Assembly (NCBI GenBank): GCA_910585615.1
Contig: CAJUFO010000004.1
Span: forward strand, 62,001-126,000
Length of the DNA: 64,000 nucleotides
Direction of reading: 5' to 3'
Source of the DNA: an uncultured Acetatifactor sp.
GTDB lineage: Bacteria > Bacillota > Clostridia > Lachnospirales > Lachnospiraceae
The notes beneath the pieces are model-generated. The model saw only the letters and a program-made list of their open reading frames with translations. It ran no database searches and was not told the DNA's origin. Below, one piece after another: positions 40,874-48,457 of this stretch. The position numbers and the translations under genes were made by a program. Position 1 is the first letter of the stretch. The number at the start of each line of letters is the position of its first letter.

Positions 40874-42079
40874 TCAGAAGAGATCCCGTATATGGCAGGG
40901 CTTGCGGTAGAATACCTGGGAGAGGTCTATGCCGGGCGCGTTCACCCTGATGTCCGGCGTCATGGCGATGCTGTCCGCCCCCCGGCAGCCCCCCAGCAGC
41001 ACGGCCAGGTTCCCCGCGTCCAGCTCAATGTCCGCCGGCCCCTCCGTCCGCTCCACCAGATTCTCCCGGCCCGGGGCGAAGTCCAGCAGGAAGGTATGGT
41101 TGTTCTCCGGGATTATCTTATCCGTGACCCCTATCGCCAGCCTCCCCTCTCCCCTGCAGCGGCAGAGCTTCAGGAGGGTCTCCGCATTGACGGCCCGCGC
41201 CATCCCGTTTAAGACAGGCTTATAATCCATTCCGCTGATCTCCGGCAGCAGCCCGGCCAGGTCCATATGATCCGGCACGCCGAACTCGATGTCCGCGAAA
41301 TTGGCGATGAACGCCTCGTACACGAAATGCAGCAGCCCCACAAGAGCTTTTGCGTCCGTGAAGATAAGGGCGTCCCTGCCGGAAAATTCGGTGACGCAGT
41401 GGAGGGTGTCCTTCACCCTGCTGCCAATCAGGAAGCCTCCGGGAATGCCCTCTTCATCCGACCAGAGGAAAATCCAGCGCCTGTCCTTCAGCGGCTTCTC
41501 CCCCTCCAGGTCCTTGTCGAAGACCTCCCGCAGGCAGGAGAAGTTGGTGTCCCCACAGGCTTTCGCGTAAACTTCCGTCAATGGGCTTAAGTCGTCCCCG
41601 GGCAGAAGCTGGCGCACCCTGCCGCCCACATCCGGCAGGCGCTTCAGATCCCGGAGCTTTACCCGCCAGCGCAGGGTCTTTCCGGCGGGGGCGAAGCCGT
41701 ACTGCCGATAGTAGGCGGTGCTGAAGGGGTACAGATGGGACAGGGCGCAGCCCTCCTTGTACAGATCCCGCAGGGCCAGCTCCATACAGGCCCTGACGGC
41801 CCCGCCCCGGCGGTGGGCCGGAAGGGTGGCCACGCCGCCTACGCCGCCCATTTTAAGGACGTGGCCGTCGAAGCGCACCTGCTTTTTGTTCATGATGACA
41901 GAGGCCACCGGGGCTTCCCCTTCGCCGGGGAATGTCCCGTAGTAGTCCTCCAGGGGATTCTCCCTGGCTGTTTCGGATTTCTCCAGCTCCTTTCCGTATT
42001 CGAAAGAGCCCTCGAAAGCCACCGCCATGTTCAGGCCCGCCCTCCAGTATTCCTTCGGCTGCAGTTTTCTCGCAAACAT
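40874..42079 (-). CDS. Eis-like GNAT acetyltransferase
   Basis: 401 residues from ATG 42079 (AAGGAGGAAAATC upstream). Tandem GNAT fold with acetyl-CoA loop region GGVGGVATLPAHRRGGAVR, then LYPFSTAYYRQYGF, and a C-terminal SCP2-like domain, the order seen in Eis-type N-acetyltransferases. These often modify aminoglycosides or other amines; substrate is not predictable. The C-terminal residue is Phe (IRDLF), consistent with the family's C-terminal carboxylate acting in catalysis. It is 23 bases behind the peptidase E gene. Confidence 0.85.
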   Translation of the reverse strand: MFARKLQPKEYWRAGLNMAVAFEGSFEYGKELEKSETARENPLEDYYGTFPGEGEAPVASVIMNKKQVRFDGHVLKMGGVGGVATLPAHRRGGAVRACMELALRDLYKEGCALSHLYPFSTAYYRQYGFAPAGKTLRWRVKLRDLKRLPDVGGRVRQLLPGDDLSPLTEVYAKACGDTNFSCLREVFDKDLEGEKPLKDRRWIFLWSDEEGIPGGFLIGSRVKDTLHCVTEFSGRDALIFTDAKALVGLLHFVYEAFIANFADIEFGVPDHMDLAGLLPEISGMDYKPVLNGMARAVNAETLLKLCRCRGEGRLAIGVTDKIIPENNHTFLLDFAPGRENLVERTEGPADIELDAGNLAVLLGGCRGADSIAMTPDIRVNAPGIDLSQVFYRKPCHIRDLF

Positions 42080-42102
42080 GATTTTCCTCCTTGGCTGATT
42101 TT

Positions 42103-42684
42103 CTATATGCCTCCAGCATAACACGATTCCCCAATAATTTCCATTCCGTCCGGAAGATTTCTTATCAAAAGGGCGCAGGTGTCCGTCAGCCTTACATTGC
42201 TCTTCAGCGGCCAGGCCAGCTTCCCCCTTTTTTCTCCGGCCGCACAATGGACGTCCAGCTTCGTATCTATCAGCCCCAGATTGTCGGGCAGGTTATTGGC
42301 AAAAATAAGGCTCCCGGCGCTCACCCCTATCACCAGCCCGTCCTTATCGATATACTCCGTCAAAGACTTATTGAATCCCGTATCATTGATCCTTTCAAGC
42401 AGGTACCGTGTATTGCCTCCGCATATGTATACCACGTCATACTGCTGTAGCTGCGCGGCTTCCATTCCCTCATGCAGATCGCACACCCTGATATTCCTGT
42501 CTGAAATACCGCATTTCAACAAATCATTCATGCATTTGGGCAGCACCTTTATCGCTTCTGCGTCCACTGCCGCTGTGGGTATGAACAATGCTTTTACTGA
42601 AGCCATGTCTTTGCCTGCCATGTCCACGAAACACGCTTTGATTTCCTCTGTTTCCAGACCTGCTGATGTCAGTAATACTCTCAT
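42103..42684 (-). CDS. Peptidase E / type 1 glutamine amidotransferase-like protein (S51)
   Basis: 193 residues, short for the family (about 200-230). Contains VVYICGGNTRYLLERI and the nucleophile elbow VIGVSAGSLIFA with Ser, as in dipeptidase E. Cytoplasmic; expected to cleave Asp-X dipeptides or act on an unknown amide. It is nine bases behind the XRE gene and 23 before the GNAT gene, so the three form an operon. Confidence 0.85.
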   Translation of the reverse strand: MRVLLTSAGLETEEIKACFVDMAGKDMASVKALFIPTAAVDAEAIKVLPKCMNDLLKCGISDRNIRVCDLHEGMEAAQLQQYDVVYICGGNTRYLLERINDTGFNKSLTEYIDKDGLVIGVSAGSLIFANNLPDNLGLIDTKLDVHCAAGEKRGKLAWPLKSNVRLTDTCALLIRNLPDGMEIIGESCYAGGI

Positions 42685-42693
42685 ATCGCCCTC

Positions 42694-43308
42694 CTATTCC
42701 GGCCAGTTCATCTGTGCGTCTGAAACGCCCATTTTCCGGCACTCAGCGCATACATGCTCTTTTTCCGCCCGGTTTCCTATTTTGTATCGTAGAATCTTAT
42801 CCTTAAAAACGATATATTTCTCATTATCCGCTTTGAAATCAACAAACCAGCTTCCGTTATGGGAACCGGCTGACATGGCCCTGGAAATCCGCTCCGGAAA
42901 ATCCGCCTCGTCGCTTGTGAAGAACAGTGCGGTCCAGTATTTCGGTTTCCCCCCGGCGTCCCACAGTTCGACTTTATGGACGTTCATAATGTCGATGACA
43001 GCGTCATCCGCCACGCTTTCCTTGATCAGGATGCCCTCATATCGTTGCCGTTTCTTCTCCCGGACCGCATTCCTGCCGCAGATATGGACCGCTTTCACTG
43101 CCCCCAATTCCAGCTCATCTTTCAATAAAATATCCATGGACACATGGAAAGTCTTTCCCAGCGTCAAGAGCTTTTCCGTTTCCGGCAGGGCGATGTCCGC
43201 TTCCCATTTGGATATGGACTGCCTGCTCACATTGCATATGGATGCCAGCTCTTCCTGGGTCATTCCATTTATCTTTCTTAATTCTACGATTTTTTCTGAC
43301 AATTTCAT
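42694..43308 (-). CDS. XRE-family regulator with C-terminal sensor-like domain
   Basis: 204 residues. HTH at 1-65 (MTQEELASICNVSRQSISKW), then a domain that includes KPKYWTALFF and DFKADNEKYIVFKDKILRY. A CAEC pair occurs near the C-terminus, with one further Cys, so a metal site is only a possibility. Start 43308 has a G-rich AGGGGGTGAGG site; a start 13 codons earlier is possible. Heads the operon with peptidase E and GNAT genes and probably controls it. Confidence 0.83.
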   Translation of the reverse strand: MKLSEKIVELRKINGMTQEELASICNVSRQSISKWEADIALPETEKLLTLGKTFHVSMDILLKDELELGAVKAVHICGRNAVREKKRQRYEGILIKESVADDAVIDIMNVHKVELWDAGGKPKYWTALFFTSDEADFPERISRAMSAGSHNGSWFVDFKADNEKYIVFKDKILRYKIGNRAEKEHVCAECRKMGVSDAQMNWPE

Positions 43309-43479
43309 TGCCTCACCCCCTCTCCCGGATTCTTTACAGGATTCCATTATACAGAATAACAGGGGCTTTTACCACCAACGCCACAGTGCCTTTATGCAAC
43401 CTCAGGTTGCCCATATGGGATTCTTGTCCGTGGACAGGGTTTCGGGGATTCTGTCGAGAAAAGTCCTCCTCAGGAAAGC

Positions 43480-44550
43480 TTACCGCGTATAATCCCTGCA
43501 GGCCTGGATGTAGGCCCGGATGTTCTCCCAGGGCACTTCCGGCTCCAGAAGATGGGTGGGCGAGACCAGGAGCCCTCCCTTCTTGCCGGCGATGTCCAGG
43601 TTCTTGAACACCTCCGCGCGCACCTGTTCCGGAGTTCCGAAAGGCATGGTGGTCTGGGTTCCGATTGTCCCGTGGAAGGAGAGCCTGTCCCCGTATTTCC
43701 CATGAATCTCCCCGAAGTCCATGCACTCCGGCTGCACGGGGTTCAGCACGTCGATGCCCACCTCGATCAGATCCTCGATAAAAGGCTCGATGAAGCCGCA
43801 GGAGTGGTAGAAGATGATCACATCCGGCCGGATGGCCCTTGCCGCGTCCACCACTTTTTTCAGGCGGGGCTTCAGCCAGGTCTGATACAAATCTTTGCTC
43901 ATCATGACAGTGCGCTGCATCCCCACATCGTCTCCGAAATAGAGTATTTCCGCCCCGGTTTCCACATAATATTCCGCCCGCTGCACGGCCAGTGACGTCA
44001 CCTTGTCCAACAGGAACCCGGCCATTTCGTCCTCGGACATCATGTCCATCATCAGCACTTCCATGCCGCGCATGTACCAGGCGGTCTCCCAGATTGTGCA
44101 CTGCATGCTGCCGCAGATTACCTTGTCCTGAGCCTTTAGCGCATTGTTGCGGGCAAGCTGCCCTGCCATCTCCTCCTCGTCCCGGACGAACTGGGGGAAG
44201 GGATAGGCTTCCAGCTCCTCCAAGGCCTCCATTTTCTCCAGGGGATGGCGCATGTGGGTCATGTGCATGGCCGCCGCGCTCCCGGGCTCATTGGCCACGC
44301 CGTAGATGTCGATTGTGGTCCCCTCCTTTAATGGGCCGTAATACTTGCGGAACTTTTCGGTGTCCCAGTCCCTGACCGGAATGCCGTTGCCGTAGGCCAT
44401 GGGGGACGGCGTGAATCCGATTTCCCGGAACAGCTCCTCCACCTTATGGCCGCATGTCTCCTGAAGATAGGGGCAAAAATCGTACATGACGGGGATCCGC
44501 TCATATCCCGTCCTTTTGATGATGGATAGAAAGTTTTCGCGCTCTGTCAT
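43480..44550 (-). CDS. UroD-family protein (methyltransferase-like)
   Basis: 356 residues from ATG 44550 (GGGAGGAAAA upstream). TIM-barrel of the uroporphyrinogen decarboxylase superfamily: FGDDVGMQ, HSCGFIEPFIEDLIEVGIDVLNPVQ and GTIGTQTTMPFG. Heme genes are absent around it, and this subgroup in Clostridia is usually a corrinoid or coenzyme M-type methyltransferase relative rather than true HemE. It is divergent from an AraC regulator, which probably controls it. Confidence 0.85.
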   Translation of the reverse strand: MTERENFLSIIKRTGYERIPVMYDFCPYLQETCGHKVEELFREIGFTPSPMAYGNGIPVRDWDTEKFRKYYGPLKEGTTIDIYGVANEPGSAAAMHMTHMRHPLEKMEALEELEAYPFPQFVRDEEEMAGQLARNNALKAQDKVICGSMQCTIWETAWYMRGMEVLMMDMMSEDEMAGFLLDKVTSLAVQRAEYYVETGAEILYFGDDVGMQRTVMMSKDLYQTWLKPRLKKVVDAARAIRPDVIIFYHSCGFIEPFIEDLIEVGIDVLNPVQPECMDFGEIHGKYGDRLSFHGTIGTQTTMPFGTPEQVRAEVFKNLDIAGKKGGLLVSPTHLLEPEVPWENIRAYIQACRDYTR

Positions 44551-44616
44551 TTTTCCTCCCGTTCTGCTGCGCAAAGGCAGCCTGTTTGTCTGTTTTGGAA
44601 TGCCTGTAGGAAGCGG

Positions 44617-44645
44617 TTGCATCCTGTATATTGGAATGATATACT
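44617..44645 (+). promoter_or_regulatory. Promoter of the AraC gene at 44824
   Basis: TTGCAT (44617-44622), 17-base spacer, TATACT (44640-44645) in the region between the divergent UroD-like and AraC genes. Confidence 0.65.
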
Positions 44646-44823
44646 GGACTTATCTAAAGTGGAATGGCTGTTGTGGGAAATATCATATGTCAAAAATGGG
44701 AATCCGCTTTTGGATTTTTTATTGCAAACGTGTCTTTTCGCCGGGCTGGGATAATGGCGGTGCCTCCTATGAAGCACGGGCGTTCTGGATTTCCGGCGGG
44801 CGCAGGACGGGACAGGAGGGCGT

Positions 44824-45645
44824 GTGCCGGAGTATAAGACAAATGTATCTTACAGAACCATAGGCTCCAACCAGACTGCCGGGAACCTTTCCTGCGGCTT
44901 TCTCTACAAGCCGGACGATAGGGGGAGCAACCGGGACATTACTTTTGAATATTACGGCGGCCTGATCCTCCTGGACGGGGAGGGGGAATATTTCGACCGC
45001 AGCCACACGTGCGTGAAGCTTTCGCGGGGCTCTTTCGTACAAAGGCTTCCGGGCGTAAAGCATTCCACCATCGTAAAGCCGGACGGAAAGTGGCTGGAGT
45101 TTTTTATCTGCGTCAGCGCGGAGAGCTATCACAATCTCCTGACCATGGGGCTTTTGTCTGACCGTCCGGTGATGAGGTGTGAGGAGAACGCGCTGGAAGA
45201 AATCCTCCCCGCCGCCAGGAGCCTCCTGTCCTCCATGCAGAGCGCCCAGGGGCAGGCACTGACCCGCCTGTATTTTGAGGCACAGCAGCTTCTGTGCACC
45301 ATCACGTCCCGCTGCTCCCGCTCCCGGGAGGAGGACGACCGCATCCGGCTGGCCTGCCGTCTCATGGAGCGCTACTCCGGGCGGATCACCGGGCAGGAGA
45401 TTGCCGCCCAGATGAATCTGGGCTATGAAGCCCTGAGGAAGCAGTTCCGGGCTTCCACCGGAGTCTCCATGGGGCAGTACGCCATTGGTATCCGGGTGAA
45501 CCGCGCCAAGGCGCTGCTCCTGCGCAGCAATCTGCCGCTGGAGAAGCTGGCCCTCCAGCTGGGGTATCCGGACTGTTTTTCTTTCTGCAAGCAGTTCAAG
45601 CAGCACACCGGCGTCTCGCCCTCCCAGTTCCGGAGGATGAACTAG
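44824..45645 (+). CDS. AraC-family regulator divergent from the UroD-like gene
   Basis: 273 residues from GTG 44824 with AGGAGG five bases upstream. N-terminal cupin-like sensing domain (about 1-130) and C-terminal AraC DNA-binding domain (about 175-273; GQEIAAQMNLGYEALRKQF and LEKLALQLGYPDCFSFCKQF, ending VSPSQFRR). The divergent position suggests it regulates the UroD-like gene. Confidence 0.88.
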   Translation: MPEYKTNVSYRTIGSNQTAGNLSCGFLYKPDDRGSNRDITFEYYGGLILLDGEGEYFDRSHTCVKLSRGSFVQRLPGVKHSTIVKPDGKWLEFFICVSAESYHNLLTMGLLSDRPVMRCEENALEEILPAARSLLSSMQSAQGQALTRLYFEAQQLLCTITSRCSRSREEDDRIRLACRLMERYSGRITGQEIAAQMNLGYEALRKQFRASTGVSMGQYAIGIRVNRAKALLLRSNLPLEKLALQLGYPDCFSFCKQFKQHTGVSPSQFRRMN

Positions 45646-45719
45646 GAGAATCCGGGAAACCCTGGGCGCTTTTTGCCGATATGGTCGAACAGGCGGCAGG
45701 GGTTTCCGTTACATTTCTG

Positions 45720-45748
45720 TTGATGTGCCATTGATTGCGTGATAAAAT
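45720..45748 (+). promoter_or_regulatory. Promoter of the second Bce-type two-component genes
   Basis: TTGATG (45720-45725), 17-base spacer, TAAAAT (45743-45748), 70 bases before the response regulator start. Confidence 0.55.
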
Positions 45749-45818
45749 GGGAGTCAAAAAAGATATGGCCGAAAGCAGACAGGAAATGGAATCATAAGGA
45801 AAGGCAGGCGCTCAGGTT

Positions 45819-46479
45819 ATGCATAAAATCATGATTATAGAAGACGATCCGTCCACCCGGGAGGAGCTGACGCTGCTGCTGGAGAATGAGGGCCATCAGG
45901 TGCTGGCGGTGACGGATTTCACGGATGTCGCCGGGCAGCTGCGGGATTTCGGGCCCCATCTGGCGCTGCTCGACCTGGGGCTGCCGGGGAAGGACGGCTT
46001 TACTTTGTGCATGGAGATCCGAAGGGGTTCCGATGTGCCCGTCATCTTCCTCACCAGCAGGGACTCCGCCATGGACGAGCTGCAGGCCCTGAACCTGGGG
46101 GGAGACGATTATATCACAAAGCCTTACCACATCCCCGTGCTGCTGGCCCGGATCAATACGGTGCTGCGCCGGGCCCGGCAGGAGCCCGACAGGCTGGAGG
46201 CGAAAGGGCTGACAGTGAGCCTGTCCCGGGGAACCGCCTCCGCAGGCGGGGCGGCGGTGGAGCTCACCCGCAATGAGCTGCGGATTCTGGCCCACCTGAT
46301 GCAGCGCCCCGGCGAGATTGTCTCCCGGGCAGACCTGATCGACGCATTATGGGACGATCATATCTATATAGACGATAACACCCTGAGCGTCAATATGACC
46401 CGGCTGCGCGGGAAGCTGGAGGGGCTGAAGCTGCCGGACTACATCAGGACAAGACGGGGGGCTGGGGTATCAGGTGTGA
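45819..46479 (+). CDS. OmpR-family response regulator, Bce-type module 2, frameshifted at its 3' end
   Basis: Receiver domain (acidic pocket IIEDD, acceptor in LLDLGLPG, Lys in TKPYH) and winged helix ending ...YIRTRRG. A run of six G at 46456-46461 puts the frame off by one: with five G the gene would end GLGYQV followed by TGA at 46477-46479, matching the paralogue's GMGYQI. As sequenced, the frame instead runs on through the kinase gene to 47516, giving a 565-residue fusion. The rest of the gene is intact. Either a sequencing slip, a real mutation or a switchable G tract (see findings). Confidence 0.85.
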
Positions 46480-46511
46480 ACGGAATGAAGATTTCCCGGG
46501 GAGGTACGGAT

Positions 46512-47516
46512 ATGACATTGGGCGAATTTCTGTGGGACAGGCTGGGGCGGCTGGTCCTGCTTCTTGCGGCCGGGGCGGGTTCCATCCTCTTTCTGTCCCT
46601 TACGGGCACCCAGCCCGGCATCCTGGCGATCCTGGGGCTTGTGTGGGCCATTCTCTTTCTGGCGATGCAGGCCGTCGACTTCCTGAAATGCAGGGGGCGG
46701 CTCCTGGAGCTGGAAGCCATCCTGGAGGGGCTGGATCAGAAGCACCTGTTCGCGGAATGCCTCCCCAGGCCGGAGACCGTCCGGGAGCGGGCGCTCTTTG
46801 GGCTGATGCGCCGGGCGGGCAAGGGGGCTGTCGAAGCGGTCTCCGACGCCCGGGCTGCCCAGCGGGAGTACCGGGAATATATCGAGAGCTGGGTGCACGA
46901 AATCAAGACTCCCATCACGGCGGCGCGGCTGATCTGCCGGGGCGCTGACAGTGTCCTGCGCCGGAAACTGATTACAGAGCTGTCGCAAATAGAAAACCAT
47001 GTGGAGCGGGCCCTGTTCTACGCCCGGGCGGAAAGTCCGGAACAGGATTTCCTCATCCGTCAGTCTTCGTTGGAGGCCATCGCCGCGGAGGCCATTGAAC
47101 AGCACCGCTCCCTGCTGATCCAGAGCGGCGTGCGCATCGAGACCCAGGGCCTGGAGCAGACGGTGTATACCGATGGGAAATGGGCGTGTTTTCTGCTGGG
47201 ACAGCTATTGCAGAATGCCGTCCGCTACCGGAATCCGGAGCCTGTGATCGTTTTGGCCGCAAAGCCCCTGGGCCGCCAGGTGCAGCTCACGGTCAGCGAC
47301 AATGGACTGGGCATCCCGGCCCAGGAGCTGCCCCGCATCTTTGACAGGGGTTTCACAGGCAGCAACGGACGCGCCCGGGGCGGCTCCACAGGCATGGGCC
47401 TGTATCTGTGCCGGAAGCTGGCCGCCATGCTGGAAATCCGCCTGGAGGCCCGGTCCCTGGAGGGGCAGGGCACCGCTGTGATCCTTACCTTTCCCGCCAG
47501 GGAGACGCTGCCCTGA
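46512..47516 (+). CDS. Bce-type sensor histidine kinase, module 2
   Basis: 334 residues from ATG 46512, which has its own GGGGAGGT ribosome site six bases upstream; this argues that it is normally translated separately from the regulator. Two membrane helices at about 14-55 with a minimal loop, phosphoacceptor ESWVHEIKTPITA, N box LLQNAVRYR and G boxes DNGLG and GSTGMGLYL. Intramembrane-sensing kinase expected to work with the ABC transporter that follows. Confidence 0.9.
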   Translation: MTLGEFLWDRLGRLVLLLAAGAGSILFLSLTGTQPGILAILGLVWAILFLAMQAVDFLKCRGRLLELEAILEGLDQKHLFAECLPRPETVRERALFGLMRRAGKGAVEAVSDARAAQREYREYIESWVHEIKTPITAARLICRGADSVLRRKLITELSQIENHVERALFYARAESPEQDFLIRQSSLEAIAAEAIEQHRSLLIQSGVRIETQGLEQTVYTDGKWACFLLGQLLQNAVRYRNPEPVIVLAAKPLGRQVQLTVSDNGLGIPAQELPRIFDRGFTGSNGRARGGSTGMGLYLCRKLAAMLEIRLEARSLEGQGTAVILTFPARETLP

Positions 47517-47546
47517 GCGGGCCTTTTTTGCCCGTCCCTCCTTTTC

Positions 47547-47560
47547 TTACAAATCTGTAA
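47547..47560. promoter_or_regulatory. Candidate response-regulator operator for bceAB-type operon 2
   Basis: TTACA-AATC-TGTAA, a perfect inverted repeat matching the BceR-like TNACA-N4-TGTNA pattern, about 45 bases upstream of a TATGAT -10 (47605-47610). Confidence 0.65.
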
Positions 47561-47645
47561 CCTGAATGAATATCTCTTCGATACCATTTTCCCCGGCGGT
47601 AGTGTATGATTTTTTTATCAGAAATGACCTAAGAAAGGAGGCTGT

Positions 47646-47685
47646 AACGTCCCGAAACGTCGTCCCGACGAGGCGTTTGGACGTT
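47646..47685 (+). promoter_or_regulatory. Hairpin separating Shine-Dalgarno from the ATPase start codon
   Basis: AACGTCC (47646-47652) pairs with GGACGTT (47679-47685), AAACG (47655-47659) with CGTTT (47674-47678), and TCGT (47660-47663) with ACGA (47668-47671). The only good ribosome site, AAAGGAGG, ends at 47641, whereas the ATG is at 47699. Folding would bring the two to about 18 bases apart. Confidence 0.6.
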
Positions 47686-47698
47686 ATCGAAAAAACAC

Positions 47699-48457
47699 AT
47701 GCTGCAAGTACAGGCAATCGAGAAGTATTACGGAAGCAGGAACAATGTGACCAAAGCCCTGGACCGGGTCAGCTTCGATGTGGCGGAGGGGGAGTTCATC
47801 GCCATCATGGGGGCTTCCGGCAGCGGCAAGACCACGCTCCTGAACTGCATCTCCACCATAGACACGGTCAGCGCGGGCCATATCCTGCTGAACGGACAGG
47901 ATATCTCCGAGCTCCCCCAGCAGGAGCTGGCCCGCTTCCGGCGGGAGAGGCTGGGCTTCGTCTTCCAGGATTTCAACCTGCTGGACACCCTGACTTTGGA
48001 AGAGAACATCGGCCTGGCCCTGACCATCAACCACATGGATCCCAACCTGGTAAGGGACAGGGTGCAGGATGTGGCCATGCGTCTGGGAATCGACGATATC
48101 CTGGAGAAATTCCCCACCCAGGTCTCCGGCGGCCAGAAGCAGCGGGCGGCCTGCGCCAGGGCCATGGTAGCGGGGCAGTCCCTGATACTGGCGGATGAGC
48201 CCACGGGCGCCCTGGATTCCAGGGCCTCCAAGAACCTGCTGGAAATCATGGCGAAGATGAACCGTGAGATGAGGGCCACCATCCTCATGGTGACCCATGA
48301 CGCATACAGCGCCAGCTATGCCTCCCGGGTGCTGTTCCTGAAGGACGGGCGGCTGTTCAACGAGCTGCTTCGGGGGAAGCGGGCAAGGGCCGCGGTCTAT
48401 CATGAAATCCTGGATGTGCTGGGTCTGCTGGGAGGTGATATCCGTGACGTTATGTAA
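47699..48457 (+). CDS. Bce-type ABC transporter ATP-binding protein, module 2
   Basis: 252 residues: Walker A GASGSGKTT, Q-loop FQDFN, signature VSGGQKQR, Walker B LILADEPTGALD, switch His in MVTHD. Very similar to the ATPase of module 1. The start is fixed by family alignment (MLQVQAIEKYYGS) and a stop codon upstream in frame, although no ribosome site lies at normal distance. Its end overlaps the permease start by 14 bases. Confidence 0.92.
   Translation: MLQVQAIEKYYGSRNNVTKALDRVSFDVAEGEFIAIMGASGSGKTTLLNCISTIDTVSAGHILLNGQDISELPQQELARFRRERLGFVFQDFNLLDTLTLEENIGLALTINHMDPNLVRDRVQDVAMRLGIDDILEKFPTQVSGGQKQRAACARAMVAGQSLILADEPTGALDSRASKNLLEIMAKMNREMRATILMVTHDAYSASYASRVLFLKDGRLFNELLRGKRARAAVYHEILDVLGLLGGDIRDVM

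Noticed and set aside
43480..44550. HemE (heme biosynthesis)
   Set aside because: No heme genes nearby and the divergent AraC context fits the methyltransferase-like branch of the UroD superfamily better.
45819..47516. A genuine single-gene hybrid RR-HK protein
   Set aside because: The kinase has its own ribosome site and start, the junction matches a one-base slip in a G tract, and the paralogous module has two genes. Kept as a frameshift instead.
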